A stretch of 64,000 nucleotides of DNA from Dendronephthya gigantea (GCF_004324835.1 NW_021163081.1:1104501-1168500), one strand, 5' to 3'. Shown: positions 36,900 through 47,210, counted from the stretch's first letter. A program made the numbers and translations. The notes: a model not told the origin generated them from the sequence alone.

Positions 36900-37080
36900 C
36901 TTCCAGAGAAGTCTAAAAAAAATAACTGTACTAAATAAGCTAGAGTTAATTACCTCGTAGTTGGGCTGTATGTGATATACAGCCCTTGCGCAGCATCCTG
37001 GGAGCTGCACATACAGCCCAACTTTGAGGTAATTAACTCTTACTTGTTTAGCACGGTTATTTTTTTAGATTTCCCTGGTA
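36900..37080. repeat. Foldback MITE in a DUF4806 gene intron
   Basis: Two arms of about 70 bp fold on each other: GAGTTAATTACCTC then GTTGGGCTGTATGTG on the left, and CACATACAGCCCAAC then GAGGTAATTAACTC on the right. The intervening loop is short. No coding capacity. Confidence 0.8.
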
Positions 37081-37758
37081 GGAATATATATACAGTTCAG
37101 TACAGTATTGTGATATTTAAATAAACTTATCCCTTTGAAGGTGAATTTTCTTGCGGCACAATGTGGACACACCTGTGAGGAAACTGTTCGCCGAATTATG
37201 GCAAAGCTTGAGACAAACAAGCTGTGGTCCTTATTTAGCTTTAAAGGCCGGAAAGGAAAACGAGCATTTAAAAGTTTAAAGTTGTGCAATATAATAATAA
37301 GTAAGTAATATTCATCATTTGGAGTACATTTAAAGCATGATATTATGGATTATTGAGCCCAAGGTCAATCTGGACCAAGACTTGCCTAATTTACAGTAGC
37401 TTATTACTGTATATACCAAACCTGAAAACCGTATAAGTGCCCTTTTGTTAAAAAACCAGTTACGGACTTTTCACTTGGACTTTTGAATACTAATAGACTA
37501 CCCTGTAAAATTTATTTAAATGCATCTGAAGATGTTGTATTGTGAAGGAGAACACCCGTTAACTGATAATGCAATCACGTTAATAATATTGGTGTGTATA
37601 TATTTTTAGAAGCCTGTATGAAGAGCCATGACAAAGCCACCGAACTGAATATTGAGGAGCAAATCTCAGAGACCCTCAAACATGCTCCAAACAAGCCTGG
37701 TGGATCAAGATTTGTTCGGTCAAAATTAGCATTTTGTTTACGCTGTAAGTTACATTAG

Positions 37759-38083
37759 TAAGTCATGATTTACGTTCTGTGATCCATCGTGTGGATGTGT
37801 CAACCCGATTTAACAATTATTTACTGAAGTGGAGGTGAATGGTTCAAGAATAATCGTAGAGATGCGACATTTCAAGATAACAAAAATGACCATAACAAAA
37901 CAGAAATAAGCAAAAAACAACAAAATTAATTTTCAAACAATTTGCGTTAAGACTCAAAGCTATTTATAAGCTTTTGGTAACATTTATTAGAAATAGTTTG
38001 AAGAATGTCTCTACACACTCTTTTTTATGTATCTGTTTTTATATGTAATCAGGTGTAGATAATATATATTTAAGATGTTACTC
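37759..38083. other. Non-coding stretch after the DUF4806 gene
   Basis: No open frame, no RNA gene and no repeat that I can name. Confidence 0.4.
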
Positions 38084-38215
38084 TGAGTGTCACCACACCA
38101 GGCAAGCTGAAAAGCTTGACCACGACGGGGATCAAACCCGTGACTATTGGTTTGCTAGCTAGTCAAACGCTCTACCAACTAACTACAAGGCCACCTCGGT
38201 TCAAGTGCGTGATAT
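38084..38215 (-). repeat. tRNA-derived SINE
   Basis: On the minus strand it shows an A box (GTAGTTAGTTGGTAGAGC, 38,170-38,189) and a B box (GGGTTTGATCCCC, 38,128-38,140) in tRNA spacing, followed by a non-tRNA tail with GCTTTTCAGCTTGCCTGG. Relatives occur at 5486-6064. Confidence 0.8.
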
Positions 38216-38584
38216 TTCGTGATAATACATCTAAATATTGCTTAATATGTTTTTAGGTCGTGAACGAATCTCAAGAAAAAGATGATTAATTAATAGGACT
38301 TATATTTTGTGTGTATAAATATAACATATGTCAGAGTAAATTAAAGGATTTTATTACAATGCATTGCATGTGTCGCTTCATTCAGTATGCTCCAAGCCCA
38401 TTGTATATTTTAGATAACTTAACACTTTGAGTCACAGCTAGACATATTAGGTGAAAAGGATATTATCATGCTCACAGTTTATGCGCGGAATGATTTCAAC
38501 TACCCTAGGTCGTCTAATGACAGTCATGTATGACAGTAAAATTGCAGAAAAGCATTTTTTGCGTGAATCAGTAACAAATTAAAG
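38216..38584. other. Non-coding stretch
   Basis: Nothing recognised between the SINE and the right subterminal repeats. Confidence 0.4.
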
Positions 38585-38853
38585 GATGGAAATTATGTGC
38601 TATGACGTTGTGACAACGTTACATCACAACGTTTTCACAACTTTTTTTGAACGTCATGAAACAACATTGTGACAACGTTGTGTCAGAACGTTATAGCAAC
38701 GTTGCGAGAACGTTGCCATAAACTTAACCACAACGTTGTGACAACGTTTTCTGCTGTCTACAAATTTACGTTTTGACAATGTTTTGTCGCAACGTTTTGA
38801 CAATGTAAGTCCAACGTTGTTACAACGTTGTCAAAACGTTAATGTGTTAGCTG

Positions 38854-38856
<3 letters not shown>
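38585..38856 (-). repeat. Right subterminal repeats and tip of the 9.7-kb transposon
   Basis: About ten AACGTT-containing words (TGTGACAACGTTACATCACA, GACAACGTTGTG and similar) end in AATGTGTTAGCTGGGT, the complement of the left tip. Confidence 0.85.

Positions 38857-38906
<50 letters not shown>
38857..38906. repeat. TA microsatellite
   Basis: An uninterrupted (TA)n run directly at the right tip of the 9.7-kb element; a shorter one flanks the left tip. Confidence 0.95.
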
Positions 38907-38910
<4 letters not shown>

Positions 38911-39026
38911 CAGTATGAAGATAACAAGTATCGAGTTCGAAATCATGTAGGTATAGAGTGCTCAATACCGCATGGTAGAGCGGTTAATAACAAGAATGAC
39001 AAACTGGTTTGTTCCATTAAAACTTT

Positions 39027-39082
39027 ATTACTACAAATTTGTTTCGTATGGCAAGCAAAGCTTACCACACTCGTCAGGTAAC
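39027..39082 (-). ncRNA. Type I hammerhead ribozyme of a Penelope-like element
   Basis: Read on the minus strand: stem I GUUAC pairs with GUAAU; core CUGACGAG (39,070-39,077); stem II of ten pairs (GUGUGGUAAG with CUUGCCAUAC, two of them G-U) around a CUUUG loop; core GAAA (39,042-39,045); a very short palindromic stem III (ACAAAUUUGU); then cleavage triplet GUA (39,032-39,034). All conserved core bases are present. The tiny stem III is typical of retroelement hammerheads, which are known to cleave mainly as dimers. Confidence 0.85.
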
Positions 39083-39121
39083 AACTGAGTTTTAATGGAA
39101 TAAACCAGTTTGTCATTCTTG

Positions 39122-39163
<42 letters not shown>

Positions 39164-39286
39164 GTATACATATACATATACATATACATCTACATATACA
39201 TCTACATCTACATCTACATCTACATCTACATCTACATCTACATCTACATCTACATCTACATCTACATCTACATATACATATACATC

Positions 39287-39378
<92 letters not shown>
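39122..39378. repeat. Compound microsatellite, TA and TACATC/TACATA units
   Basis: Pure (TA)n ends enclose a hexanucleotide array of TACATC and TACATA. The long apparent open frames here are artefacts of the repeat. Confidence 0.95.
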
Positions 39379-39380
<2 letters not shown>

Positions 39381-39860
39381 CCAAAATGTTCTCCGTGTTT
39401 ACTATACTCACCCTTGACGGGCATATTCAAACCTAAGAATGTAAATTTGTCCCTTTCCCTCACCAGCTCACTCGTTAAGAGTGCCTAGGCCTTGGGACCC
39501 TAGGAGGCGGTTTAAAAGGAGAAAGGAACACACACACAGCCCAAGCCATACGTCCATCCAAAGCGTTCATCGGCTTGAATGTGAGAGATCGATTTTACGT
39601 ATTTATCAGTGCGAATGTACATTCTTAACATATCAAATGTCCAAGTGCCACACAACTCATCTCATCGTCGTCATGAACATTAATGTTCATTTGAAATGTT
39701 CATTTTAATGTTAAAATTTGAAATGAATTAGAGATTAAAACCTAAAAATTGTTCATTAAAAATTTAAAGCACTACAGTTCTGTTTCGAGAGGCCTATTAA
39801 AGCTCCTCTCTCTTCAGGTGCGTGTTCAGATTGAATTGGAATATCCTGTGTACCGATTGT
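39379..39860. other. Non-coding stretch within the Penelope-like 3' region
   Basis: No supported gene. It probably belongs to the 3' untranslated part of the minus-strand Penelope-like fragment. Confidence 0.35.
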
Positions 39861-40074
39861 TCATAGTGGTGTGATACCTATCCATTCTTAATTAAAAACT
39901 TATTTGCATGCCGGCATGCACTAGTCAGTTCGTTTCTTTTGTTAAGAGTACAATACTCGGGTTTACAAATAATGAAGTACTTTTCCATTATGCATAAATT
40001 ACATTTTTTCCCGATATTTGAATACGAGCTTGCACGAGCCATCCTTCTCGTTGTGAATATATAGAGGTTATATA

Positions 40075-40880
40075 TATATATTCACAACGAGAGCAACCAC
40101 CCACCAAGTATTATTAAAAACATCCCTCTAGCCACCGAGAAAAGACTTAATGAAGTTTCCTCAAACAAAGAATCATTTGATAAAGCATCACCTGAATACC
40201 AACGTGCATTAGAAAAAAGCGGCTACAACTACAACTTAAAATACATAGAGCTTAATAACCATAACTCTGAGCGAAGATGTAGACGTAGGAACATTACGTG
40301 GTTTAACCCTCCATTCAGCAAAAACGTCGCCACAAACGTAAGTTTAGAAATATTGTGAAAGAATCCTTCAAGAGCGGACATATTTTGCATAAAATTTTCA
40401 ATAAAAACACCCTGAAAATTAGCTATTCGTGTATGCCCAATTTGGAAAGAAAAATTAACTCCCACAACAAATCAATCCTTAGAGAAACCCCACAACAAGC
40501 GGAAAGAATGTGTAATTGTAGATCCAAACCCAATTGCCCAATGAAAGGAGAATGTTTACGTGATAATGTCATTTACCAGGCTACTGTGAAAACCAATGAC
40601 GCAAAGGACACATATATTGGCCTTACTGGTGATCAGTTCAAAACACGTTATAACAATCATACATGTTCATTCCGAGATAACAACAAGAGAAACTCGACAG
40701 AGCTAAGTAAATACATTTGGTCCCTAAAGGATACTAACATCAGATACGCTATAGATTGGAAAATAATGGCTTGTGCAACTCGAATTCCAATATCGGGAAA
40801 AAATGTAATTTATGCATAATGGAAAAGTACTTCATTATTTGTAAACCCGAGTATTGTACTCTTAACAAAAGAAACGAACT
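40075..40880 (+). mobile_element. Penelope-like element fragment with GIY-YIG endonuclease, plus strand
   Basis: The plus strand encodes the region after the RT core ([33 protein letters not shown]), the linker (ISYSCMPNLERKINSHNKSI), a cysteine-rich link (MCNCRSKPNCPMKGECL) and the GIY-YIG endonuclease (TYIGLTGDQFKTRYNNH, NSTELSKYIWSLKD), ending in [11 protein letters not shown] and LNKRNEL. The reverse transcriptase proper is missing. The last ~114 bp (40,766-40,879) is also present inverted at 39,928-40,042, so two copies lie head to head. The coding frame is not continuous. Confidence 0.85.
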
Positions 40881-41050
40881 ATATATATATACAATGGTTA
40901 ATAATAAATTCTTGCAGTTTTTAAATGCTATATATATTTTCCCTCCCCCTTTCAAGCTATTGACTTCCTTTGAAATAGCAACTCACTTGTTTTACCTACT
41001 CAAACTGCCTATAAGTGTGCCTGTAAATTAGCATTCCCATTTTCCCTGGC

Positions 41051-41166
41051 TTAACCTATCAAGTGGCAATGCACCCCAGTGCGCCCGACTTATTTTTTTT
41101 ACTTGTTTAACGAGAGACGATTTTACTTGTCAGTGGGGAAGCTTTGCCACTTAATTAATGGGTTAA
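41051..41166 (-). repeat. TTAA-type MITE, copy 3
   Basis: 116 bp from TTAACCTATCAAGTGGCA to AATTAATGGGTTAA, bounded by TTAA, in opposite orientation to copy 2 (GGGGAAGCTTTGCCACTTAA on the right). Confidence 0.8.
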
Positions 41167-41699
41167 AATTTATAAGCCTATTAGGGCATGTGGATTAGCA
41201 GAGGAAATACAGTGTGTTTGTACTATAAATGCCAGTTATTTGATTAGCGTTCTTGACCATAAACTATACATATGGATAATATCCTTGATTTGTGTCTTGG
41301 GAATATTAACACTGAAACTGGCCTCAAAGTGAACAACTGTTCACTGGATAGTTTACAGGTATGGCATGTTTGTTGTACCAATATTGTACTATTTAATGCA
41401 CGGTGTCTGTGTGCAATATTTTTCTCATTGATATAATTGTTTTCCATTTATAATCATAACCAATAATACTACCATTAGTACCCAAAACAAAGTTAGACTT
41501 GTGGAAAATTAACATGCCGTATATCAATTTTTTTATATGGGGCGAGAAGGCCAATCATGCAAGGAATATAGATAGTAAGTAATGTCAGTGCTGCCACAAG
41601 GCAATGTAACAATAAATCATACAATTTACTTTGTGTTTATTAGCTGTTGTTAATCAAAACATGTTTTTTTAGATGATCATACACAAACTAATGCGATTA
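41167..41699. other. Non-coding stretch
   Basis: AT-rich. No coding sequence or RNA gene supported. Confidence 0.4.
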
Positions 41700-42456
41700 A
41701 AGAGTAAAGATTGTGGAGAAAGGGGATAAAGTTGTTTGGACCATTCCTTGCTTTCCAGTCATGGACATAAGTTTTAGCAAAGTGACATTTGAAGACAAAG
41801 GTGAAATCCACAACGGCTTAATTAAACTTGCTGATGTTGGAAAAATCTCTGACTTCACAAATATTGTGTGTTGGATAAGTTGCAACATAGATATTGAAGA
41901 TGAAACATATGTTGTGTTGTGGGAATGCGAATTTGAAGAGGTTCAGGATGAAAATGAAACACAGATGAGCGATATAACACATGTCTCAGAGTCTTCCCTT
42001 TCTGAAACTGATAACAAAATGTCAGATAAGGCAAGCTTCAGCAATCCTGAAGAATTTGATAGAGATGTATTCCCCCCAATCACGCATACATTACCTTTCA
42101 AGGTAATTGGAGTGACACACACCAAAACCTACCAAAATCACTTGGAAAAGGCTTTTTTGAAGCTTAGCGAAAATGAACGGTCTGTAACTGCACATATAAT
42201 GCATGAACACAACGAGATAGATTCTGAAGCAATATGTATCAAAATCGACTATGGGGAAGGCTACATTGCAAGAGAACTTACAAAATATATACATCCTCTT
42301 TTCAAAGAAAACAAAATAGTTGAAGTAAGAGTTGGAAAAATTAAATTCCAGACACAATGGCTGCGAATTGGATTTTATACTAGCATATTAATAACAAGGA
42401 ATGGAGAATGGGAAAAAGTTGTTGAGAATGCGGCACGTCATGTTAAATTGTATTAA
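41700..42456 (+). CDS. HIRAN-like domain protein, 5' end uncertain
   Basis: An open frame of about 250 codons without a clear ATG start; an in-frame stop lies just upstream, so the beginning is probably a splice acceptor near 41,700. The N-terminal half starts KIVEKGDKVVWTIPCFPVMD and has an acidic Ser-rich middle. The C-terminal half (about 42,095-42,450) looks like a HIRAN domain: FKVIGVTHTKTYQNHLEKA, then NEIDSEAICIKIDYGEGYIA and NKIVEVRVGKIKFQTQWLRI, ending ILITRNGEWEKVVENAARHV. HIRAN domains bind DNA 3' ends in repair and remodelling factors; here the assignment rests on the pattern alone. It is convergent with the decayed gene to its right and may share a mobile element with it. No internal break. 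Confidence 0.6.
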
Positions 42457-42800
42457 GACCAAATAAAAAATTTTTTCAGTTTCTCATCAAACTGTTTCAA
42501 AATGTAAATGAGGTGTGACTGCATGAAGTGTTTATTTTGGCAACTTTAGGAGAATACTGTTCTATATTATAAAGTTTAATACATACCCTAGGCCTGCAAC
42601 ATATAACTTAGAAATACTTATTAAAAATACTTCAAGAACAATTGTCAAGCAGTCGTGGTGGTAATGCCTCTGGTTTTGCATGAAATTGTGCACACACACT
42701 TAAGCTGCCTCTTTGAGGCAGGGAAGCTCTATTTGCCACAAAAACACCCAGGTCTGCTATTTGAGAAATGCTAATTCGATCCAATATCTCAATCTTACCA
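42457..42800. other. Non-coding stretch between convergent genes
   Basis: Holds the presumed polyadenylation regions of both genes (AATAAA at about 42,463 on the plus strand). No coding sequence. Confidence 0.4.
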
Positions 42801-43466
42801 TCAGTTGGTTAATTGATGATCCAGCATGGCAAGATTGTATTGGCACCTGGTTTCTTCCGTTAAGCCACGACCGTCATTAGCCTTGTGCCAGTTACGCACC
42901 AAGCTTACAAATCTTGCTTCCTTTGGAAAATTGTTTTCTTCAAAGAATTCAACTACTCCATGAGAGAACATCTTCTCGCAATCTGGCACAGATTGCTTAT
43001 GCTGTCCTGTACGGGCTGTATATGTGAGACCACTGTTCGGTGAATGTGAGCACTCTACAAATGCACGCATGTCGACATTAGGAATGGATCCAGCTCTAGT
43101 ACATGCTGTAATTGGTTTTAATACATGGTTGTGGTCTTCTCTCTCATGGAAATACTCTCCAGTAGTCGTGTCAATTTCAGGGACATACAGATGATCCTGA
43201 AAGTTGACTCCTTCTTTAGCATATTCCTAGATGTATTGGCGATACAAGTAATGTGCCATCAAGGACTTCAGGGCATCATTCAAAGTTTCATCCTTCCCTA
43301 TATGTGTAAGAGATAAGAAGGCATATATGATCCATGCTGATTCCTTTTGACAAGGTACTTAGCGATTTCACAAACTTGCTATGACATATTCATTTATAAT
43401 TAATTTGGTATGATGTTAGAAATTGAGGTGAAAAAGTACTGGCTATTATTTGAAAGCCCGAAATGC

Positions 43467-43653
43467 TATGGAAGTTCTTACCACACACAAGTTTTTTTTT
43501 TTGAAAAATCCATACCTGGTATCCATGGATGTGGGTCGTAGAAGAAGCTCAAAAGTGCTGTGGAAATGCTGTGGAAGTTCTTACCACACACAAGTTTTTT
43601 TTTGACATTTTAAAAATCCATACCTGGTATCCATGAATGTGGGTCGTAGAAAA
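43467..43653. repeat. Tandem duplication of ~95 bp within the unknown gene
   Basis: The block GTGGAAGTTCTTACCACACA through ACCTGGTATCCATG to GTGGGTCGTAGAA occurs twice in a row. It contains the donor end of one exon, so an exon edge has been duplicated. Confidence 0.85.
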
Positions 43654-43950
43654 AGGGAAAATATGTTATTCTAAGGATCCTAATGGCACGTTCAAATGGG
43701 GCCACAGATGATCCCTACAAATACATATAGTCGTATAACCATTTGATATCTCCCGGTGGTACAGCCATGTGGTTCACTTGTGTATGAATATTGCCATCAG
43801 TTCCTAATAAAAACACGTATGTTTTTACCAATCAAACTCATGTTTACTGTTTATCTCTAGAAACTTAAATACATTATGCTATGAAGATTATTATTTTCCG
43901 CATGAAATGATTTATCACATCCCCACTGAAACAATCCAGAAAATTCAATG

Positions 43951-44075
43951 TATTATGGCTGCTTTCTAGTTATAGAGCGTTCCTCGTTGTGTGCGTACAC
44001 ACAGGAAGGTTGATATCTGCACATATAGCCCATGTACGCACCTCTGAAAAACACATTGCTAGAAAGCAGCCTTAA
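43951..44075. repeat. Small inverted-repeat element
   Basis: GGCTGCTTTCTAG on the left and CTAGAAAGCAGCC on the right enclose about 95 bp. Probably a MITE fragment; no target duplication confirmed. Confidence 0.45.
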
Positions 44076-44640
44076 GAAAGAAACATTGCTATTGCAAAAG
44101 AACAATAAAAACAGCATTCCATGAAGTATTTTAAATACCATCAGGCATCATGTAATATACTGTATGCGTAATTACAGTTTAGTAACCATAATTATATTCT
44201 ATAACAAACCTTTGATAGGTCGCACACACTTTTCAATTGCTTTTCCTGACATAGAGCGAGCCTTGCATTCATCATCAGTTGTATGACAGAAATAGGTCTT
44301 TTAAGTCCTATGGTCCTTAAAGAGTTGAATTCACCATCACTGGAAAATCCTATTAAAATAAAACCAGAATTTATTAGGCTACCCGCTATGTTTTTCGGTA
44401 TATAGAAGAAAAAAAGAGTGTTTTTTTTCGAACACTAGATTGTTCAGTGCACTTAAGTGGTTCAAAACCTTTCCATACTCCGTCATTAAGCATCAGGGCT
44501 TTTTTTTATGTTTAACGATACCAAACCTCATTACGTCCGCACATTACGTGACCGAGAAGATAGCAGGGGCGTACATTATAAGAGCTTGGCCATGCATTGG
44601 TGGTATTAGTAATCATTGTACGCTATAATGGTGAACGAAA
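44076..44640. other. Non-coding stretch, intron of the unknown gene
   Basis: Nothing beyond AT-rich sequence and a T tract. A possible short exon near 44,220-44,330 (minus strand) cannot be confirmed. Confidence 0.3.
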
Positions 44641-45420
44641 GTGTTAATCTTTAAAACGTTTATCTTTCTTTCTGTTCTGTTTTATCTTTAAAAAGAACTT
44701 AACAACGCTGATAATTCCCACATTGGTCATAGACTCTCTCACTTCATCTGTCAACTTCCGCAAAGCATCATCTGTAATGCTCTTATACGGCAGGGCTCTA
44801 ACTGGAATTGCATAAGGTTTCTTGGATCTTAGCTCGTCACTGACCATGAAGACAAGTAGATGGGATGCTGCATCTCTTTTCTTCACTGCAATGCTTTTAA
44901 CATAATCTTCTAGGTCTTTCCTCAGAGTTGAGAGCTTTTTAGGAATGTTAACTTCTTTCACCTGATTAAGTGAAAGGGCTTTCAAATTACTAACATTAGA
45001 AGTGAGTTTTACATTCAAGTCTAACAGTTTTTCAAATCCTTCAACCGTCCAGGCTAAAGCAAAGAGAGTTTGTTCTGGTACATTCCTTTGATTCCTCTTC
45101 TCTTCGTAGTTATCTTTGGCATTTTTCATTCCGTTTTTCAGAAAGTTGGCATCTTCTGAGAGCTGACATTTCATCTCGTTTAGGTCTCCAACAAATTTTT
45201 CACTACCCTTGTGATCATTTAGCCCCAAACCTCTAATTCATGCCAACTGTTCGTCGTATTTTATCTTTGCCTTTTGCAGTTTCCTTCTCCCAGATCACAA
45301 TCTCCTGTCCATTTACACTACATTGATTCACAAAATCCCATCTGCATGTCGGTTGCATCTGCTTTAATAAACCATCTCCCATTTGGGTTGGACTGTTTTG
45401 TCTGCTCCCAAGAATCCACC

Positions 45421-46170
45421 TGATATATAACAGAGCTTAAAATTTATGATGTCCTCCTAATTTTTTAATAATAGGTATCGACTCAACCCAAGATCAAATC
45501 CATGCCGATTAGTTAGATATTTCTTACGAATATCCATAACGTAATAGTGTAATTGTATACACTCGGTAAGTTTTTACACTTACATTTCTTTAAAATTATA
45601 GTAATTGCTCTCTAGCTGTTGCAATTCTTATATTTATATTATTGATACACATAATACCTGAATTTGTGTGTCACAATGAAATCCACTGTCAGCAATATGT
45701 CTTCGAATTGTCCTTGAACTAGGTCCTGCAACATTGACTTTAGCCTTAATAAAAAAGTTTAAAGACTTTATAAACAATCATGAGAATTAAGCAGGTTATT
45801 GCAGCATACTGTATGGGTTTTAACCAGGGTCTTAGCCACAATCTAAAATTTGAGTGTCAAATTAGCCATTTTAGAGAATCATGTATGTCATTGGAGAATA
45901 TGCTTTGACGGGAGAGGAGACAGAACCTGGGGTGTTGCATATAATGTGAATAATCAAGAGAAAGTGCGAATAATCAAGAAAAAGTGTGAATAAATTGCTG
46001 AAAGGTGCAAATAGCTGACGAATGCAGTTGCCAGTTAATGGGTTAACAAGAGGCTTGGCAGATAGGTTTGTTAACCCATTTACTGGCAGTACTCTACCAC
46101 TGACAAGTACAATCGTATGGCATTAGAGTAAATACTAAAGTAGGGCGCATTTTCATAAATTACCAAAAAA
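45421..46170. other. Non-coding stretch, intron of the unknown gene
   Basis: No coding exon I can defend. It holds a TTAA-type MITE (46,071) and a stub of another (46,024-46,046). Confidence 0.4.
46071..46165 (+). repeat. TTAA-type MITE, copy 4, right end decayed
   Basis: Starts TTAACCCATTTACTGGCAGT and shares CCACTGACAAGTA, ATCGTATGGC and AGTAGGGCGCATT with the other copies. A detached end (GCCAGTTAATGGGTTAAC) lies 30 bp upstream. Confidence 0.7.
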
Positions 46171-47047
46171 TAAACATCACCAACGTGCAACACTTACATC
46201 CATAGTCTTTCTTTTCTTTGATACACTCTTTGGTTCTGGAATTACATTGAACATTGCACCAATTTCATTAGGGCTTTCTTCGGCTTCCATTAGGATTTCT
46301 TTTTCATGTGGGCTTAATCCACTCCAAAGAGTAGAAGGTTTACTAATGTTCACCAGTGCCTCTGCGGATTGCAAATTATTTTCATCACAATGTGCTACTG
46401 TATCAACTGTTTGCTTGCAACAGGTGTTTCAACTATGTCAGTGGTTGCAACCTCATCAGGTGATATAAATGTTTCTGGTATGGTCGATTCATTAAAGACA
46501 CTGGCCAAAGCTTCTTCAATGATATTGCTAGTGTCCACAGATCTCTGTTCCTCACAATTGTCCACAGAGTTCTTTTTACCCTCTTTTATTTCAGCATAAG
46601 ACCACATTGGTCCAAGATGGAGACTTGCCCATGAGTTGCCAATGTAAGTGTACATGTTTTCCATCCATTGCATATAGTCTTTTGGTACATGTAAGTTGCT
46701 TGCATCATCAGAAGCAAAAAACTTGCAATTGTATGCAATTAATTCAAAGGGCATTCTTTGGACATCCATGTGTGCTGATGACCTGTCATCCCTCATCAAC
46801 CCTAAACACTTGCATAAGTCATATATAACATTGTCTTTACCATTCTCTTTCAAATGACTTGCAGCATGAAATGATAGTTCAATAAAGTTTTTTGGAAAAA
46901 AATATTTCAGGTCTTGAAAATCATTCTCAGCAACAAATGAGTACACATGGGTTGCTAATCCGATTCTTTGTTGAGGAGTAAGCTTTGGAAGATAGTCATT
47001 AATGATAATGTCTCCTGGGAGTAGACGTTCAGATGCTGGCACACATA

Positions 47048-47210
47048 TGTAATGAGCTTTTGATTTATGTATGCATATTTGTTTTATTATTCAACACTTC
47101 CTGTCTTTTATTAATTTGTATATTATTAATGCATGGCTAGTATAAAAACACATGTAAAGAATTAGATAGAGTTAGTTCTTCAGATAAGCAATAAAGTCAA
47201 AACCATTACA
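47048..47210 (+). repeat. Gypsy-2 5' LTR
   Basis: 163 bp, TG...CA, preceded by ACATA. AATAAA-like word near the end. Confidence 0.95.

Larger units (their letters stand above)
33724..37758 (+). pseudogene. DUF4806-type second protein of the 9.7-kb transposon, multi-exon
   Basis: About ten exons with good borders: 33,724-33,807 (MSNYAVVEFVDEKSVDIVPE), 34,159-34,270 (CYYPQTNVVGRVKKMELP), 34,449-34,578, 34,763-34,838, 35,264-35,407, 35,699-35,842, 36,124-36,213, 36,341-36,394, 36,522 to about 36,724, 37,140-37,301 (VNFLAAQCGHTCEETVRRIM, KGRKGKRAFKSLKL) and 37,609-37,758 (KPGGSRFVRSKLAFCLR). The last two exons match the DUF4806 pattern seen in many invertebrate mobile-element proteins; the middle is Ser/Arg-rich and likely disordered. 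One in-frame TAA lies early in the third exon, so the copy is probably dead. Function is unknown; DNA binding beside the transposase is a guess. Confidence 0.7.
29171..38856 (+). mobile_element. 9.7-kb two-gene DNA transposon with AACGTT-rich ends
   Basis: The ends are ACCCAGCTAACACAT at 29,171 and its exact complement at 38,842-38,856, both flanked by TA microsatellite, so a TA-type target is likely. Subterminal DNA at both ends is packed with AACGTTGT / ACAACGTT words. Inside are a transposase-domain gene (31,630-33,575) and a spliced DUF4806-type gene (33,724-37,758), both plus strand. The transposase is of the 'transposase domain-containing protein' type common in cnidarians and fish. I lean to a Plavaka/CACTA-like superfamily but cannot settle it. 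It truncates the EXO1-like gene on its left. Confidence 0.8.
38985..40042 (-). mobile_element. Penelope-like element, 3' part, minus strand
   Basis: From 40,042 downward the minus strand encodes the end of a Penelope-like protein ([17 protein letters not shown] near 39,890-39,945, the family's typical C-terminus). A 3' region follows, interrupted by a TA/TACATC microsatellite, and then a tail with a hammerhead ribozyme (39,027-39,082). A 38-bp inverted pair (about 38,985-39,024 and 39,089-39,128) brackets the ribozyme. Penelope-like elements are retroelements with a telomerase-like RT and a GIY-YIG endonuclease, and are known to carry hammerhead motifs. This is a 5'-truncated fragment. Confidence 0.75.

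Noticed and set aside
39110-39463. Long open frames rich in Tyr-Ile and Val-Asp on both strands
   Set aside because: They are translations of a TA/TACATC microsatellite.
39890-39945. A second hammerhead-like core (CTGACTAG followed by a 16-nt palindrome) on the minus strand
   Set aside because: The sequence is explained as the coding end of a Penelope-like protein ([14 protein letters not shown]), and no GAAA follows the would-be stem II.
42457-42800. A shared bidirectional promoter between the HIRAN-like and unknown genes
   Set aside because: The two genes are convergent here, so this is where they end rather than start.
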